A stretch of DNA of 64,000 bases from NCBI RefSeq assembly GCF_032854445.1, contig NC_088304.1:29765732-29829731 (forward strand), in the 5' to 3' direction. Position numbers and translations under genes: made by a program. The number at the start of each line of letters is the position of its first letter. The stretch's first letter is position 1. The notes beneath the pieces are model-generated. The model worked only from the letters and a program-made list of their open reading frames with translations. It was not told the DNA's origin and did no database searches. Origin of the DNA: Liolophura sinensis. Taxonomy: Eukaryota; Mollusca; Polyplacophora; Chitonida; Chitonidae. Of the stretch, positions 34,210 to 46,940 are shown piece after piece.

Positions 34210-36649
34210 TAAACTTACAAAAGTAGCCTAAATGTTTGCCTGTGTTCTTCTTATCTGGAATCCGTCACATTTTAAAACAAACTGTTAACCTCTGTAGATC
34301 TATTCAAGATGTCGTGAACTTGACCGCTCTACACAATTAACATTTTTACGAGTATTCGTGAGATTGTAAATAGACGGATATCTGGAAAGGAAATTAGTAC
34401 TTAGTCTCGAAATTACTTTTACATAACTGCATCGGATCGAGTTTCAAGTTCCTAAAACAGCGTCCTGGTATTCAACTCATTTCGTTAGTCTTGGTTTAGT
34501 TTTGGAAGACGTGATTTCCTGTGTGCGTGCACATGATGTCAGTCATCTGATGCCGCAAACAGGCATTGTTTCATATATGTGTAATAGCAATGAGTGAATC
34601 TTAAAGAGGTTATAACGGAGATTTTTGGCAAAAAAGGAATCCATATTCGCTAAACAAATCAAACTTTCTCTATATTTACCATGAACAGCTCAATTTCCTG
34701 CCTTTCAGTAAGTATCATAAGCATGCACCTGTACTGAAAAAATTAAAATGCGACCCAGTTTATAAATTTTAGGAAATCAATTACCAATTTCGAACGTGAA
34801 CACTTGCGAAGATGAGGCTGATATTGAATGGCCTATGTTAAGATACTGGTGTCAAATCATACACCCACCCACATATCGACTGACAGACATACAGACAGAC
34901 AGTTGAGTGACTTACGTACAGCTACGGAACGCAATTAAAGATATAAATACATGCCCCATGTAGTTCAGGTTCAGTCGTGGTTTTACCTCCGCACAGTCCT
35001 CGGCTGTATAGTGTTAGCTGATAAAATGTGTGTTTTAATATTTAATACAGTCTTTGGTCTGGGATATAGTTCCAGGTTGGGCTTTTTCCTGGTCTAATAC
35101 TTTTACTCATATCACAGAACGACGCACGTATGAATCGCAATGCTGACGGACTAGCCTACTCCATATGCTTGTGTAATGCATAGCGAATTAACATACAAGC
35201 ACACATGTAAAGCATCAAACAAACAAATACGTTCACAAACACAGCTTCCTTCAGCCTTTCACAAACAACAGATGTCATACAAAGGGCCGTCCATAAAAAA
35301 AACGGTCAACCACAATGAGTGTTGGAGGGTTTTTGAAGGGAGCCAGGTTCCGGTTCAGTGGTCATGCATGACATTTTTATATAAAACTGGTGAGTAGACT
35401 CACTAGGTTGACGGGGTGGAAGACGGGAGTTATGATATGAGTAAGCCAGCAGACTGATGACAACACGTTTAGTGTCACCATCCCTGACGTACGTGTGTGG
35501 AAAACACAGAGCTACCGGAACAGAGGTAATGAAAGGTATCGTGCAGTTTTTTCATTCATAAGCAGACGTCATTTACATATAAATATGTAAATCTCTGTAC
35601 GGACATTTGTTAAAATGATGGATATTCTGTAAGATCCTTGGAAGCTAGAGACCACGTGATCTCCTTAGTGACAGACGGAGTATAAGAAAAAAATTATCCC
35701 TCCCCCTTGTAGAACAGGAAAATGGCTATTTTTGAATATCTCTCAGCGATAGTGTACTAGTTGGATATATATAAAATTTTCAACTTTCCAGGTAGTTTGG
35801 ATATTTCTGTAGAGCTTACCGATCGCTGACGAAATGGCAAACATTCCCTTAATTTCAACATTGGGTGGCCTTTTAATTTTCGCCCTTACTAAAACAATCA
35901 CTTGATCTCCAACTTCCGACCTGTCAAGTTCTGTCAGCGTCCCTGCTTTCTCTCGGAGGTTAAGCTAACTAGGCCTTCTTGATGGCAGCTAAGCTTATGA
36001 CTTCACATCACAAAGCGTGTAGGAGGTTATGTATTATAACCAAGTTCACGCTGCCCTCCCTCTCCAACTCCCCTATTGCACGATGTATGATTTTCCTGGC
36101 GAAGCGTCCATGTCGGACTTTTTACACCACACTGCCAGGCGCTGGTAGTATGAAGGTGAATATCTGCACATAAATGAGGTAATTAATGAAGTCTTAACGC
36201 TGATGGCACATGTAATTTGTCCTAATTACTCGGTCATGAATAATATTATTACTTTTACGTACTCTTATGCTGGCTTTTACCGAGAAATGATCGCCTGTGT
36301 GTGAGTCATATGCACATATCCATGTGCCTGTATACAAGTTTTGGAGTCTGAGCTTAAGGTTGGAAACGTTTACTAAATGACACATGCACCCTAAGTACAT
36401 AGTGCGTCTGGTATGTTGGAATTAAACAGTTAACATAGTACAGTGTAATGAAGGACACTTAGCATGCTTCTGAGAATGCAATGACATGTATGCATAAAAA
36501 TGCAGCAAAATTTGTAATCGTGCTATGTTCAAATTTTGAAACCAGTTGCAGCTGAAGTACTACAATAATGATGATATTATCACAGGTCCTTACGGCAAAC
36601 GACCGGCTTGTGTTAGCTTTGCTATATGACAACATGGTTGGAGTCAACT
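34210..36649. other. non-coding region
   Basis: About 2.4 kb without a supported gene. Short chance frames at 35176-35397 and 35979-36173. No repeat family recognised. Confidence 0.4.
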
Positions 36650-36735
36650 TTATATATTTGTCTGATTATTGTTTAACGCTAAACTTAAGAATTTTTAGTT
36701 ACATAGTTTTATGAGTGGAGGAGACCGGAATGCCG
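36650..36735 (-). mobile_element. old SINE-1 tail fragment
   Basis: attattgtttaacgctaaac, ttaagaatttttagttac and atgagtggaggagaccgg resemble the reverse strand of the 3' domain and core. Confidence 0.5.
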
Positions 36736-36894
36736 ATGTAAACTATTGACATGTAGCAAGTTTCTTAAGAACTTTTGCCACTTTTATGGTACAGATTTGC
36801 ACACCATATTGACAAACGTAAGCTGCAGACTGGGCAGTCACGCTCCGACATTTTATCATTTGTTGTCACAAAGGCATGCGCTGATCACGGAAAG

Positions 36895-37280
36895 CTTCGG
36901 TGACCTAACGGCTAGAAAGTCCACCTCGAAGTCGGTAGACCCTGGGATGAAATCCAGGTCATACTGAAAACTTTAAAAATGGTTCTTGTTGGTGCCTTGA
37001 TTGGTACTCAGCACTTAGAGATTTTTGTATTTATTAGATTGGTGTTTTAATCAAGAATATTTCACTTAAACGACGGCGGCCATCATTGTGGTGGGAGGTA
37101 ACCGGACAGAGCCCAGGGTTTTGTACGACCATCCGCAGGTTGCTGGCGCAATGAGAGAGAGGAAACAGGACTGGTTGGTCCGGGTGTGATTATAGTGTGA
37201 TTGGGTGGGGTGTCATGTCGGTTGTCTGCGGGACGATATGTAAACATACCTAATGGCTCCTCCTCATACAAGAGAGAAAT
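36895..37280 (+). mobile_element. SINE-2 split by a nested SINE-1
   Basis: The left part has the tRNA-like head (gtgacctaacggctagaaag, cctgggatgaaatccaggtc) and runs to ggtactcagcacttagag (37020). The right part resumes at gagagaggaaacaggactgg (about 37152) and continues gattgggtggggtgtcatgt. The sequence between is a reverse-strand SINE-1. This order matches the uninterrupted copy at 50318. Confidence 0.7.
37021..37151 (-). mobile_element. SINE-1 inserted in SINE-2
   Basis: tttattagattggtgtttta, tcaagaatatttcacttaaa, cgacggcggccatcattgtg and gaccatccgcaggttgctgg. It is 5' truncated and shows that SINE-1 was active after this SINE-2 copy landed. Confidence 0.8.
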
Positions 37281-37394
37281 TGTTAAGCAGGAGTTGAGAA
37301 GCCGAAACAAACAGATACATGATTGGTCAGCGGGCTGAATCTACAAATTCCCTGACCAAGACCACAATTATAGAGAAGGGAAAATATTAACTGT

Positions 37395-37653
37395 ACACGC
37401 GAAAATTTAATGTGTTAATTTTAACAGAAAGCCAGTTGCCTCAGTGATGCTAGAATGTATTCAGTTATTATAACACAATGTTGTGTATTATTCTGCATAA
37501 TGTCCTGTTAGTCTAATAGAACATTTGTGTTGAATTTAATAGAATATATGTGTTACATTTAACAGGATAATCTGCTGCAATAACAGAATACATTCTTGCA
37601 TCACTCAGACAACAAACTTTCTGATAAATTTAACAGATGAATTTTTGGTGTAC
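37395..37653. mobile_element. foldback MITE (AACAG family)
   Basis: Left arm: aaaatttaatgtgttaattt, then taacagaaagcc and tgatgctagaatgtattc. The right arm is its inverse: gaatacattcttgcatca, then aactttctgataaatttaac and agatgaattttt. No coding capacity. Confidence 0.8.
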
Positions 37654-37967
37654 CAGTCGCTGGGTGTTTATCATTTTCTTTTACGGTCTTGGGTTTTCCT
37701 TCTTGTAATACAATAGGCCTGTGTTAACTCCTATAATCTAGTATTGTTTCTTCGAGCCTCTTCAGTTCGTCATGAAATGGGCAGCCTATTGATGTTCCAT
37801 AACATGTAATGCTTGCGCTAGGTGACAAGGTTCCATTTATGTATACTAGCAACCCAAGGGATTTATACAGGATAAAGTTGATGATATTAACTAGCGGTTG
37901 GACATTGCTATGGTTACAGGGATACAGAATCCATTCTGATTGGCTGGTGTGAGAGACAGGCAGGCTA

Positions 37968-38038
37968 TGCCTTGCCTAAACTTAATTTCTGTATGGTACG
38001 TTTATTCAAGTGTGATCAAGGCTGCAAGATTTAACCAA
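37968..38038. repeat. direct repeat, copy A
   Basis: About 70 bases (tatgccttgcctaaactta to aaggctgcaagattt) recur at 38572-38642 with a few changes. Confidence 0.85.
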
Positions 38039-38229
38039 GGAAACTCATCTACTCTGAAACTCATCAGCGTCGACTCTGTATCCATTTAATGACGTGACGT
38101 GATAATGGTTTCCTAAACACACATGGCTTTTTCTTGGGAAAGGATTTATTTATTTATTTATTTATTTATTTATTTCACAGAAATCGCATTTTGTTAATAA
38201 CGTATACTTGAAATGTCACAGCCGTGACC

Positions 38230-38705
38230 GGAGTGTAAATGAGTGAGTGAGCGAGTGAGTGAGTGCTTGGAGTTTAGCGTCGTACTTAACAATTTTTCAC
38301 TCATGTGATGACGAAGATGTCCTTAGAGTATATGGAATGTGGCGCCTTGTGGCAGGACGGATTTCCACCGCTTTTTTATCTAGTGCCGCTTCACTGAGAC
38401 GACTTACCGAAGGCTGCCCCACCCGAACCATTATTCTGATACCGGTTACACTATCCCTTTAATGAACGCCAAGCGAGGAAGCTACACCTTCCTCCTTTGT
38501 TTAAGGCCTTCGGTAAATCTTAGACCTGTGATAACCTCAATAATGTAGTATTGTATCCTATGATAACTTCTATGCCTTGCCCAAACTTAATTTCTGTATG
38601 GTACATTTATTCAAGTGTGACCAAAGCTGCAAGATTTTTCCCAGAGAATGGAGTGTCCGAAGCGGACGCTCCACGTACTGTTCTATCGGGGCCCGATTGT
38701 GTAAA
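38230..38705 (-). mobile_element. SINE (gtgagtgcttgg family) carrying a foreign patch
   Basis: On the reverse strand the tRNA-like head (gatagaacagtacgtggagc, gtccgcttcggacactcc) is at 38640-38700, and the body ends in the gtgagtgagtgc motif near 38240. Body signatures seen on + are aggacggatttccaccgctt, ctagtgccgcttcactgaga and aacgccaagcgaggaagcta. About 130 bases between head and body (38515-38642) are not SINE and include copy B of the direct repeat. Confidence 0.75.
38572..38642. repeat. direct repeat, copy B
   Basis: Copy of 37968-38038 lying inside the SINE above, next to its head. Confidence 0.85.
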
Positions 38706-38898
38706 TGAATAAGCCTGTTTCAAAGTTTTCTTGAACCATTGTGCTGCGGTAGCACGCAAAGCATTTTGGCCACGGAATCCCCTCTTTGAAAATGAATGCT
38801 GTTTAATTGATAATTATGTTTTAATTTGATTATTGTATTTTGTATGCGTATGCACAAACGCATGGGAAGGTGGCGCCTTAATGCTCGAATTTAACATG

Positions 38899-39725
<827 letters not shown>

Positions 39726-39978
39726 CACACTCAAAAAATTAATCTGTTAATTTTAACAGAATGTCTGTTGTCTATGTGATGCTTGAATGTATTCTGCTAT
39801 CGCAACAGATTGTTCTGTTAAATATAACACACATATTCTATTAATTCATCATAAAAATTTTATTAGATTAACAGGGTATTATGTTGAATATAATACAGCA
39901 TTTTGTTGTAATAATAGATTACGTTTTAGCATCACTCGGGCAACAGACTTTATTTAACAGATTAAATTTTTGAGTGTG
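39726..39978. mobile_element. foldback MITE (AACAG family), best copy
   Basis: The ends are near-perfect inverted repeats: cacactcaaaaaattaatct at the left and the complement agattaaatttttgagtgtg at the right. The inversion continues inwards through gtctgttg, tgatgcttgaatgtattctg and caacag for about 120 bases per arm, so the whole element can fold into one hairpin. There is no open frame. Other copies are at 8781, 37395 and 42072. The target duplication is not clear, so the superfamily is unknown. Confidence 0.9.
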
Positions 39979-40384
39979 TTAAACTGTGAAACAAGAACAA
40001 CCTAATATCGGTGACATTTTGATGACTAAGAAAGGAAAATATGTATAACGTTTGGAAATTCTGGCTACGTAAACGTTACGAAAAGCACTGAACAGTTTTA
40101 AATTCTGTTGGGAAAATTATACCTTCATGATATCATGACTTGTTTGTTTACAAGTTGAGTTTTGTTATAAATGATCGTCAATAGATAGAGCTGGAGTACA
40201 ATATGACGTATTTTCTGGAGCAGTCCAAACTTGTCATTATGTCGAAAGTATAACTGCAGTGTGCTATAGACTTCATGCTGGATATAGATGGCCTTTTCTG
40301 GTTCGGCTGTTTGACAAACGCTTGTCTCAATCGTCGAATGACTCTGCCAGTTGTTACATCTGATATATAAACTTAATATCATAA
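39979..40384. other. non-coding region
   Basis: Holds an 85-codon reverse-strand chance frame. No known element. Confidence 0.4.
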
Positions 40385-40500
40385 CACAGCATGGAGAGTA
40401 AAACCAGAGCAGCGACGAAAGTGTGCTATGATAATTGCTGGAGTCACATCTAACCGTTGAAATACGGTACGTCTCTTGTCAATTTACCTCAGTTATAGGC
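40385..40500. repeat. dispersed repeat, copy of the 20.4 kb element, left part
   Basis: gtaaaaccagagcagcgac is shared with 20459. The element continues at 40760 after a SINE-1 insertion. Confidence 0.5.
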
Positions 40501-40770
40501 TTTTTATTCTAATTTATTTATTTATTTGATTGGTGTTTAACGCCATACTCAAGAATTTTTCATACGACGGCGGCCAGTATTATGGTGGGAGAAGGAAACC
40601 CACGACCATCTGCAGGTTGCTGCAAGACCTTCCCACATACGGCCGGGGAGGGTGCCAGCATGGCCTGGACTTGAACTCACAGTGAGAGGCTCTTGGGTCA
40701 TTACGCTGCGCTAGCACTCTAACCAACTGAGCCACGGAGGCCCCCTTCCCCCCCCCCCCTTTTTATTCTA
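40501..40770 (-). mobile_element. SINE-1, nearly full length, with target-site duplication
   Basis: From AAAT tail to tRNA-like head (ctaaccaactgagccacgga on +). The flanks carry tttttattcta at 40501-40511 and 40760-40770, an 11-base duplication. The middle domain has a short deletion (after tatggtgggag). A run of C (40741-40759) lies at the 5' end of the element, between the head and the right duplication. It sits in an older dispersed repeat. Confidence 0.92.
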
Positions 40771-40830
40771 ACTGATCATGTAAATGATAAACTGGAAGCA
40801 GTTTACTACAGCACCTTGCCTTAAGCAATA
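40771..40830. repeat. dispersed repeat, right part
   Basis: actgatcatgtaaatgataa and gaagcagtttactac match 20558-20600 loosely. Confidence 0.45.
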
Positions 40831-41881
40831 TTCGGTGGAAAAAAATGCAGCTGACATCATTGGTTTTAAAATTAAGGCCTGCGGTAAATGCATAAATGTT
40901 AATTCTTTTATCATTTACAGTTTGAAGTTTATCCTTATTATAATTATATATCATAATTTTGTAGAAATCTGTGCTAAAATTCCACAAAACTATGTCATAG
41001 AGATTAGTTAACAGGGTCGAGGTTTATACTACTAGTCCGTTAAAATGCATGCTTAAAAAGACGATCTCAGCAGAAAGGATTATATGCATGGTATGGACGT
41101 AATATGCAAATCCGGGAAGACAGAAATAATGATGCGATTTCCAGGGGATTTAGGGGATATAGCTTCAAGAGGATGACACTTAGCTGATGACGAAATTGTT
41201 ATAGATTTTGGGAATGCGCTTGAGTGATTTCTCAGTAGAAATTTTGATCAAAATATCGGATAGCCCATAACATGTTATGCTAAGCATGCCATTCTTTTAA
41301 TACACGTTGTAGTAATAGACACATGACACAGAAGTGATTTGCAATTTCCTGAATTTTGAGAGCGAAACGTAATTGCTTAATGCATTTGCGTAATTGCTTA
41401 ATTGCTCATGCTCGACAGACAAGGCAAACATTTTTTGAGGAATTTGACAGACCAGTGAAACCGCACAGAGAAAACTGCTTAAACGTGCACTTACTTCATT
41501 GTTGATGTCCACGTGTTGTTTACACATACTCGACACATACTCGATTTTTTTTTACTTATGTGCAACAGAACTGGGCATATATCCAATTTATTTGCACATA
41601 TGTGTAATTCAAGACTAAATACCAAAAACACTTGCCATAACATGCGGTAGTCGTAGTCTAAGTCATTCGACTTCTATGACGACATTCACATTGCGCGTGA
41701 ACCTTCACCTTCTGATAAGCTTATCTCATTTGATTCACAACCGGAGATAAGCTGGAGATATCTGCAAAAGGCTGCGGTGATCTCTAACGACAGAGTCTGT
41801 ATGTTGACTCGTGCATGTTTGCTGCTTGTGTATATATATATATATAGGCCTACATGAGCCCTACATGCAATTGTCCCACAG
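40831..41881. other. non-coding, possible intron
   Basis: Very AT-rich. Ends in a short TA run and a splice acceptor at 41881. Confidence 0.35.
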
Positions 41882-42019
41882 AGGATTTACTGGCAAGCTT
41901 AACGATGTACTAAGTACACCTGTACCTATACAGTCTGACTTACACCGAGCTCTGTTTACCTGCTGTTATGACTGCATGGACAACGTATCTCAGGATGAGA
42001 GTTACCAGGGGGGATGCAG
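41882..42019 (+). CDS. candidate cysteine-rich coding exon
   Basis: A 138-base segment between an acceptor (caattgtcccacag) and a donor (GCAG|GTAGGC). It is open in one frame with phase 2 at both ends, so it could be skipped or duplicated without frame change. It reads LNDVLSTPVPIQSDLHRAL, then FTCCYDCMDN and SYQGGC: four cysteines in 46 residues, suggesting an extracellular disulphide-bonded segment. No family recognised and neighbouring exons were not found. Confidence 0.4.
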
Positions 42020-42071
42020 GTAGGCGACACTGCAATAATACGGGGCAAAATACCACACACTTTCTGCAGTG

Positions 42072-42387
42072 TACACACACTCCAAAAATAATATGTTACA
42101 TGTAACATGCAGTCTTGTTTGTCTGTGTCATGCTGTAGAATGTATTCAGTTTTTGTAACGAACTGCTGTGTCGTGTTCAAAATGTTACCCTGTTAGGCTA
42201 ATACCTTAATATTGAATATGCTGCATTTAATGGAATAATCTGTTACATCGACAGAATAATCTGTAACAACGACAGAATAATCGGATGCAATGATGAAAAG
42301 ATCCGTTGCAATGGAAGAATACATTTTAACATTTTAACATTACTCAGACCGACTTTCAGCTAAATTTATCAGACTTTTTTAGAGCAC
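42072..42387. mobile_element. foldback MITE (AACAG family), expanded copy
   Basis: Left: cacactccaaaaataatatg, ttacatgtaacatgcagtct and gctgtagaatgtattcag. Right: gaatacattttaacat, actcagaccgactttcagct and aaatttatcagac. The centre holds extra copies of tctgttacatcgacagaata, making this copy longer than the others. Confidence 0.75.
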
Positions 42388-42463
42388 CGAAGTTGTATTC
42401 GTTCAAATATGTTTTATTTTAGGTTTGATGAAATGCTGTCCTCTTTTCCTTTGTTTGATAGGT

Positions 42464-42733
42464 CATTCCTTCAGGCGTCAAATGATAGACAATGGTTACA
42501 ACATATGCCATTCCTTCAGGGGTCAAATGATAGACAATGGTTACAACATATGCCATTCCTTCAGGCGTCAAATGATAGACAATGGTTACAACATATGCCG
42601 TTCCTTCAGGCGTCAAATGGTAGACAATAGTTTCAACATATGCCGTTCCTTCAGGCGTCAAATGATAGACAATGGTTTCAACATATGCCGTTCCTTCAGG
42701 CGTCAAATGATAGACAATGGTTACATCATGATG
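42464..42733. repeat. minisatellite, 45-bp unit, 6 copies
   Basis: cattccttcaggcgtcaaat starts at 42464 and 42509 and on every 45 bases. The unit then reads gatagacaatggttacaaca. Frames of 70-100 codons on both strands are repeat artefacts (15-residue period). Confidence 0.97.
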
Positions 42734-43361
42734 TAGGAAGTTTATAGCAGAACGCTACATCATGATGCGGGAAGTTTATGCCTGAATGGACTCGTATCCT
42801 TTGTACTTTCTAAACGCCTAACAAGTATAGCTTCATTTTTCTGTGCAGTAAGATGTTCATCATTTTGATTTTGTTTCAACTCTTTCGCGAACATCAGTAC
42901 TTTCCGTTTGTCTGAAAGTATTCGTTGGGGTTGAACGCCATATTTAACGACATATTTCAGTTATGTCGATCCTGACGATTCTCATGTATTGTGAAATTGG
43001 ATTGGTAGCTGGATCTTCCAGTGACGGTCAGACATAAAGTCAGCTTTACCCCCAGTGTTAATAGTAAGTCGACAGGTAACCTTTTTAAAGTTGAGAGGGT
43101 AATTGTGGAGAAACCACTAGGGGGGCGTAGCCAGTGGCGGTAACGCTTGACCAAATAGATAATTCAACCATACGTGTCATGACCTATGACCTCAACTTCA
43201 AGATCTGTACGCATTACAACAATGGCACCATAGCATTAGTGTAGGCCATAAATAAAAGTAGCCGTCCAGTTTGAATAAACAATTTTTTCTTTCACTTCAA
43301 TTTATAAATAGCTGACTACAAATATAGGCCTAAGTTTCGTTCTGTTTGCTGGGGCCGATAC
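42734..43361. other. non-coding region
   Basis: tacatcatgatg is repeated twice next to the array (42723 and 42757). Nothing else seen. Confidence 0.4.
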
Positions 43362-43545
43362 AGTAAAATGTGTTGGATGGAACACCGTCCTCATTAATAT
43401 CGGCGAATGCCACCTCTATATAGTAAAATGTGTTGGTGGGAACGCCGTCCTCATTAATATCAGCGAATGGCTCCTCTATATAGTAAAATGGGTTGGTTGG
43501 AACGCCGTCCTCGATTATTATTGGCGAATGCTGCCTCTATATTGT
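43362..43545. repeat. minisatellite, 60-bp unit, 3 copies
   Basis: agtaaaatgtgttgg, gaacaccgtcctcattaata and gcgaatgccacctctatat repeat three times at 60-base spacing, the third copy diverged. Confidence 0.9.
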
Positions 43546-43987
43546 ACATATATGGTAATCATTTATTTGCGAATATAGGAAAAAAATTTCCTGGTTTCTC
43601 TTATTAAGCTTGCAGTTCATTTTCCTCGTGTTTTTATAAAACTGTCAGCAGAAGTGCGTGTTTGCGAGCTTTGCAAGTCGATGATTGTAAGACTCATGCC
43701 CAAACGAAATGACTAGATTCTAAACGAAAATGTAAGTAGTTGCATATAAACAGCAAATGTCCGTTTCCAAAACAAATCACTAGATTCTAAAGGAAAATGT
43801 AAGTAAGTTGTATAGAAAGCTGTTGACATGTACGAGAGAAGCACTCAGTGTCACAGAACACAGTGCATATTCAAGGCATGATGTCCAGTTAAAACTTCAA
43901 ACCAAAACTGTTTCATAGCCCTATTTAATTTCACTTAACCCTGAGACAAGGTGATTTATAAGCGTTCATGTTTATTACATCAAACGG
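43546..43987. other. non-coding, short local duplication
   Basis: gactagattctaaacgaaaa then tgtaagtagttg (43709) recurs with changes at 43778 (cactagattctaaaggaaaa). Otherwise nothing. Confidence 0.45.
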
Positions 43988-44165
43988 TTCTTTTATTTAT
44001 TTGATTGTTGTTATATGCCGTACTCAAGAATATTTCGCTAATACGTCGGTGGCTAGAATTGTTGTGGAAGGAAACCAGATAGAGCGCATTGCGATCGCGT
44101 TGGTGAGAGGCTCCAAGGTCATTGGCCTTCACTGGCATGCTAACCGCTAGACCGCTGATGCCCCG
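43988..44165 (-). mobile_element. SINE-1 with internal deletion
   Basis: Tail complement, gccgtactcaagaatatttc, acgtcggtggctag and ggaaaccagatagagcg, then a jump to the head (ggtgagaggctccaaggtca, gctaaccgctagaccgct). Confidence 0.8.
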
Positions 44166-45246
44166 ACTTTAGCGTATATTTTACCGTCTGTTTACCTCGA
44201 AGTAATTGATATGCCGAGACCAGTGTTCACAACATGCTTCACCGTATGCAGCGTGAGACTTTTTTTCTAATTTAGCATTTGCAGATAAGGTGAGCAACCT
44301 TCGCATGCTCGTCTCGCGGGATTGCGTACAAATCACGTGACCGGCTCGTACATATTTACAAACAGACCGTCACGCACTTCCCTATTTCACGCAGTCCAGT
44401 GGGATTTCCTGGATTGTGTTTAGGTGGTTGGTGATGGCTTATAAATCCAGCATGTTAGCGCGTTAACAAAGCGTCAATGGCGAAATAAATCACGTGCGCG
44501 CCCAACAGAATACCACTAACTGTAGACTTGTAGCCTATCTTAAGTACTTGTCACTACATTTACGATTTAGAAACTCAAAATACGGAAGTCGTTTGAGTGG
44601 ATGTTCATTTTGTCGGCCTCCGGAAGCGCGTGTTGGCACAGCTGATGTGATTGGATCTGTATGGCAATTGTTCTCGGTATGCCGCAGGGATTTGAGCTAC
44701 ATGATGTTGACAGAGAGACAAGTAATATAGTGATAGGGACATGCGTGTCATATTATACCAGTGTCCGCATATCACGGATATTATAATACACGTAATACAT
44801 TTGCTCGAAACAAAACATCATTTCTTAAAATCTGTAACAGGCATGTTGTCTTTGATGTGGTACACAGGTAGGCCTATTGCACCACAGAGCAATGTCTTAA
44901 TTAACCGGGAAAAGTCGATTTTCTGGAGTTATTTCTCTCACTAATGCGTCAGAGAACATTCAGCTTACTTAAATTGTGGTTCACATGAGTATAAACAGAA
45001 AGATATTTTAGACGATCCGTTTATAGATCTATTCCAGTATAAATTTAGCATAAAACATCTTGTGTGCATGTATTTATTATATGGGTTACGCGGCAGTGCA
45101 AATGTAATGAGGCGACGGAATGGTCACAATCACGGCCATCCCCAGCTATTAAACGCATTCGCGAAGGATCCATGCAGGCGAATCCACACAGACACTTCTC
45201 AATAGAATCCAGAATCTCGAGCTTTTGTGAATTTAAATCACACAGC
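44166..45246. other. non-coding, CpG-rich patch
   Basis: CpG-rich sequence at about 44270-44700 with two CACGTG boxes or near matches and an inverted CCAAT (gtgattgg). It might be a promoter or first exon for receptor 2, 2.6 kb downstream, but no initiation site can be shown. Confidence 0.25.
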
Positions 45247-45560
45247 TTGTTGTGGATCATTGGTTGCAATACGTGTCATGTTCACATTAAATCCAGGTTG
45301 TTCTGGATCACTCGCATAATGTAACATTGGTTGGCAATATGAGTCATGTTCACATTAAATCCAGGTTGTTCTGGATCACTCACATAATGGAACATTGGTT
45401 GGCAATATGTGTCATGTTCACCTTAAATGCAGTTTGTTCTGGATCACTCACATAATGGAACATTGGTTGGCAATATGAGTCATGTTCACCTTAAATCCAG
45501 TTTGTTCTGGATCACTCACATAATGAAACATTGGTTGGCAATATGAGTCATGTTCACTTT
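45247..45560. repeat. minisatellite, 68-bp unit, about 4.5 copies
   Basis: catgttcacattaaatccag starts at 45277 and 45345 and at 68-base steps. The unit continues gttgttctggatcactcaca and ttggttggcaatatgagt. Confidence 0.95.
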
Positions 45561-46065
45561 TCTGAATAAATGTATAGGTCAGCTCTGGATATTAGGGTAT
45601 CAATGTCATAAAGTTCTAAAGTTTTATCGATATAATTAATGTTCTAAAGCGTGATTTCGCCTTACATGAATTCCACACCCACCAGAAGTTATATATTCCT
45701 GCTTGACCATCACTGACCACTTTTCTAAGGAACTGTTATTCCAGTCAGTTTACCCAGTCTACAAACAGGACAACTTTCCTGGACTCTGCTTCACTAGGCA
45801 CCATTCAGATTAACACTACTGACAACAGCGAGCGGATCGTTTACTATAAGTCGCACTGTTTGATCTCCTTTGAAGCACTGACATGGAACTTGTGAAAATG
45901 AGTGCAGAGATAATGACATTACATTAGCTGTATTCCAGTACTATAATCTACTGAGTATCTACTATAGTCAAATATTTATCAAGTACATCAAAGGAAGACG
46001 TGCGTTGGTTCTAGAACAGGTATGCATTAGCATGACTGTTCTGTGATTGTAGATTAGTCCCATTT
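45561..46065. other. non-coding region
   Basis: No supported feature. Confidence 0.4.
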
Positions 46066-46141
46066 GGGATGAATGAATGAATGAATGCTTGGGGGCTTTT
46101 ATTTCGAAGCCGACGCTCTAACCATTAGGCCACCGAAGCCA
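46066..46141 (-). mobile_element. SINE-2 head fragment
   Basis: On the reverse strand ggcttcggtggcctaatggt and tagagcgtcggcttcgaa form the tRNA-like start of SINE-2. It abuts gaatgaatgaatgcttgg, the 3' motif of the same family, so most of the body has been deleted. Confidence 0.65.
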
Positions 46142-46940
46142 TAGTTGTGAACTCAGTGCTGCATGCGAGAGGTTTTCCTAGGACACAGTCAAATATTAAG
46201 TGGTGCATGCTGGCTTAAGTCTTAAACACAACATTGGCTGTGGAAGACAAACAGTACATAGCTGTACAATATTTGAGCCAACCTGTGACATGTTTTTTAA
46301 ACGTGCCTAAATGTGACGTGGTAAATATGACCGTAGACGGTGTTTAGGTTACTGCATGGAACTAACTAACGTACAAATATAGTCGACAGTGTGCCTCCCT
46401 TTCGTACTAAACGGGGAGATTAGTCAGTGTCAACGCAATTTAAGACAAGGAAAACGGCGCAGATGCGTTCGCAATCAGCACACAACACTGTAGTTGAACG
46501 AGGTTGTTGCAGCGCTAAAATTCAGCAAATGAGGAGTAAAATTTATAATGAATCATTTATTTGTAAATTTTGAACGGTCTGAATGATCCTAAGCAATTTG
46601 CAGGTCTATACATTGCTTTGTTCAAGCCAGATACCGAGAGGAATGACGCGAGACATTGTCACTCTGTTACATCATCTGATGTTCTCACAATTATTTTAAA
46701 ATGTGGTACATGTTTGCTGAGGACAATCACGATATCAAGGGATTTTTCTCCCATGTGTTTACAGTTGGTTTCCCGCAAGTAGATTATCGCCAGTCTAGGT
46801 CACATGTATTGTAGAGTGTGTGATAAAGATCTCAGTAGTCCCATATACCTGCTTGCGTTGTATGTGTCATACACACGCATACAGAGCTACAAATCTCTGT
46901 TTAACCCTTGGATTAATCATTCATTCTTTCTTATGTTTTA
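46142..46940. other. upstream intron or flank of receptor 2
   Basis: Non-coding. Short frames only. Confidence 0.4.

Noticed and set aside
42409-42736. Frames with 15-residue repeats
   Set aside because: Produced by the 45-bp array.
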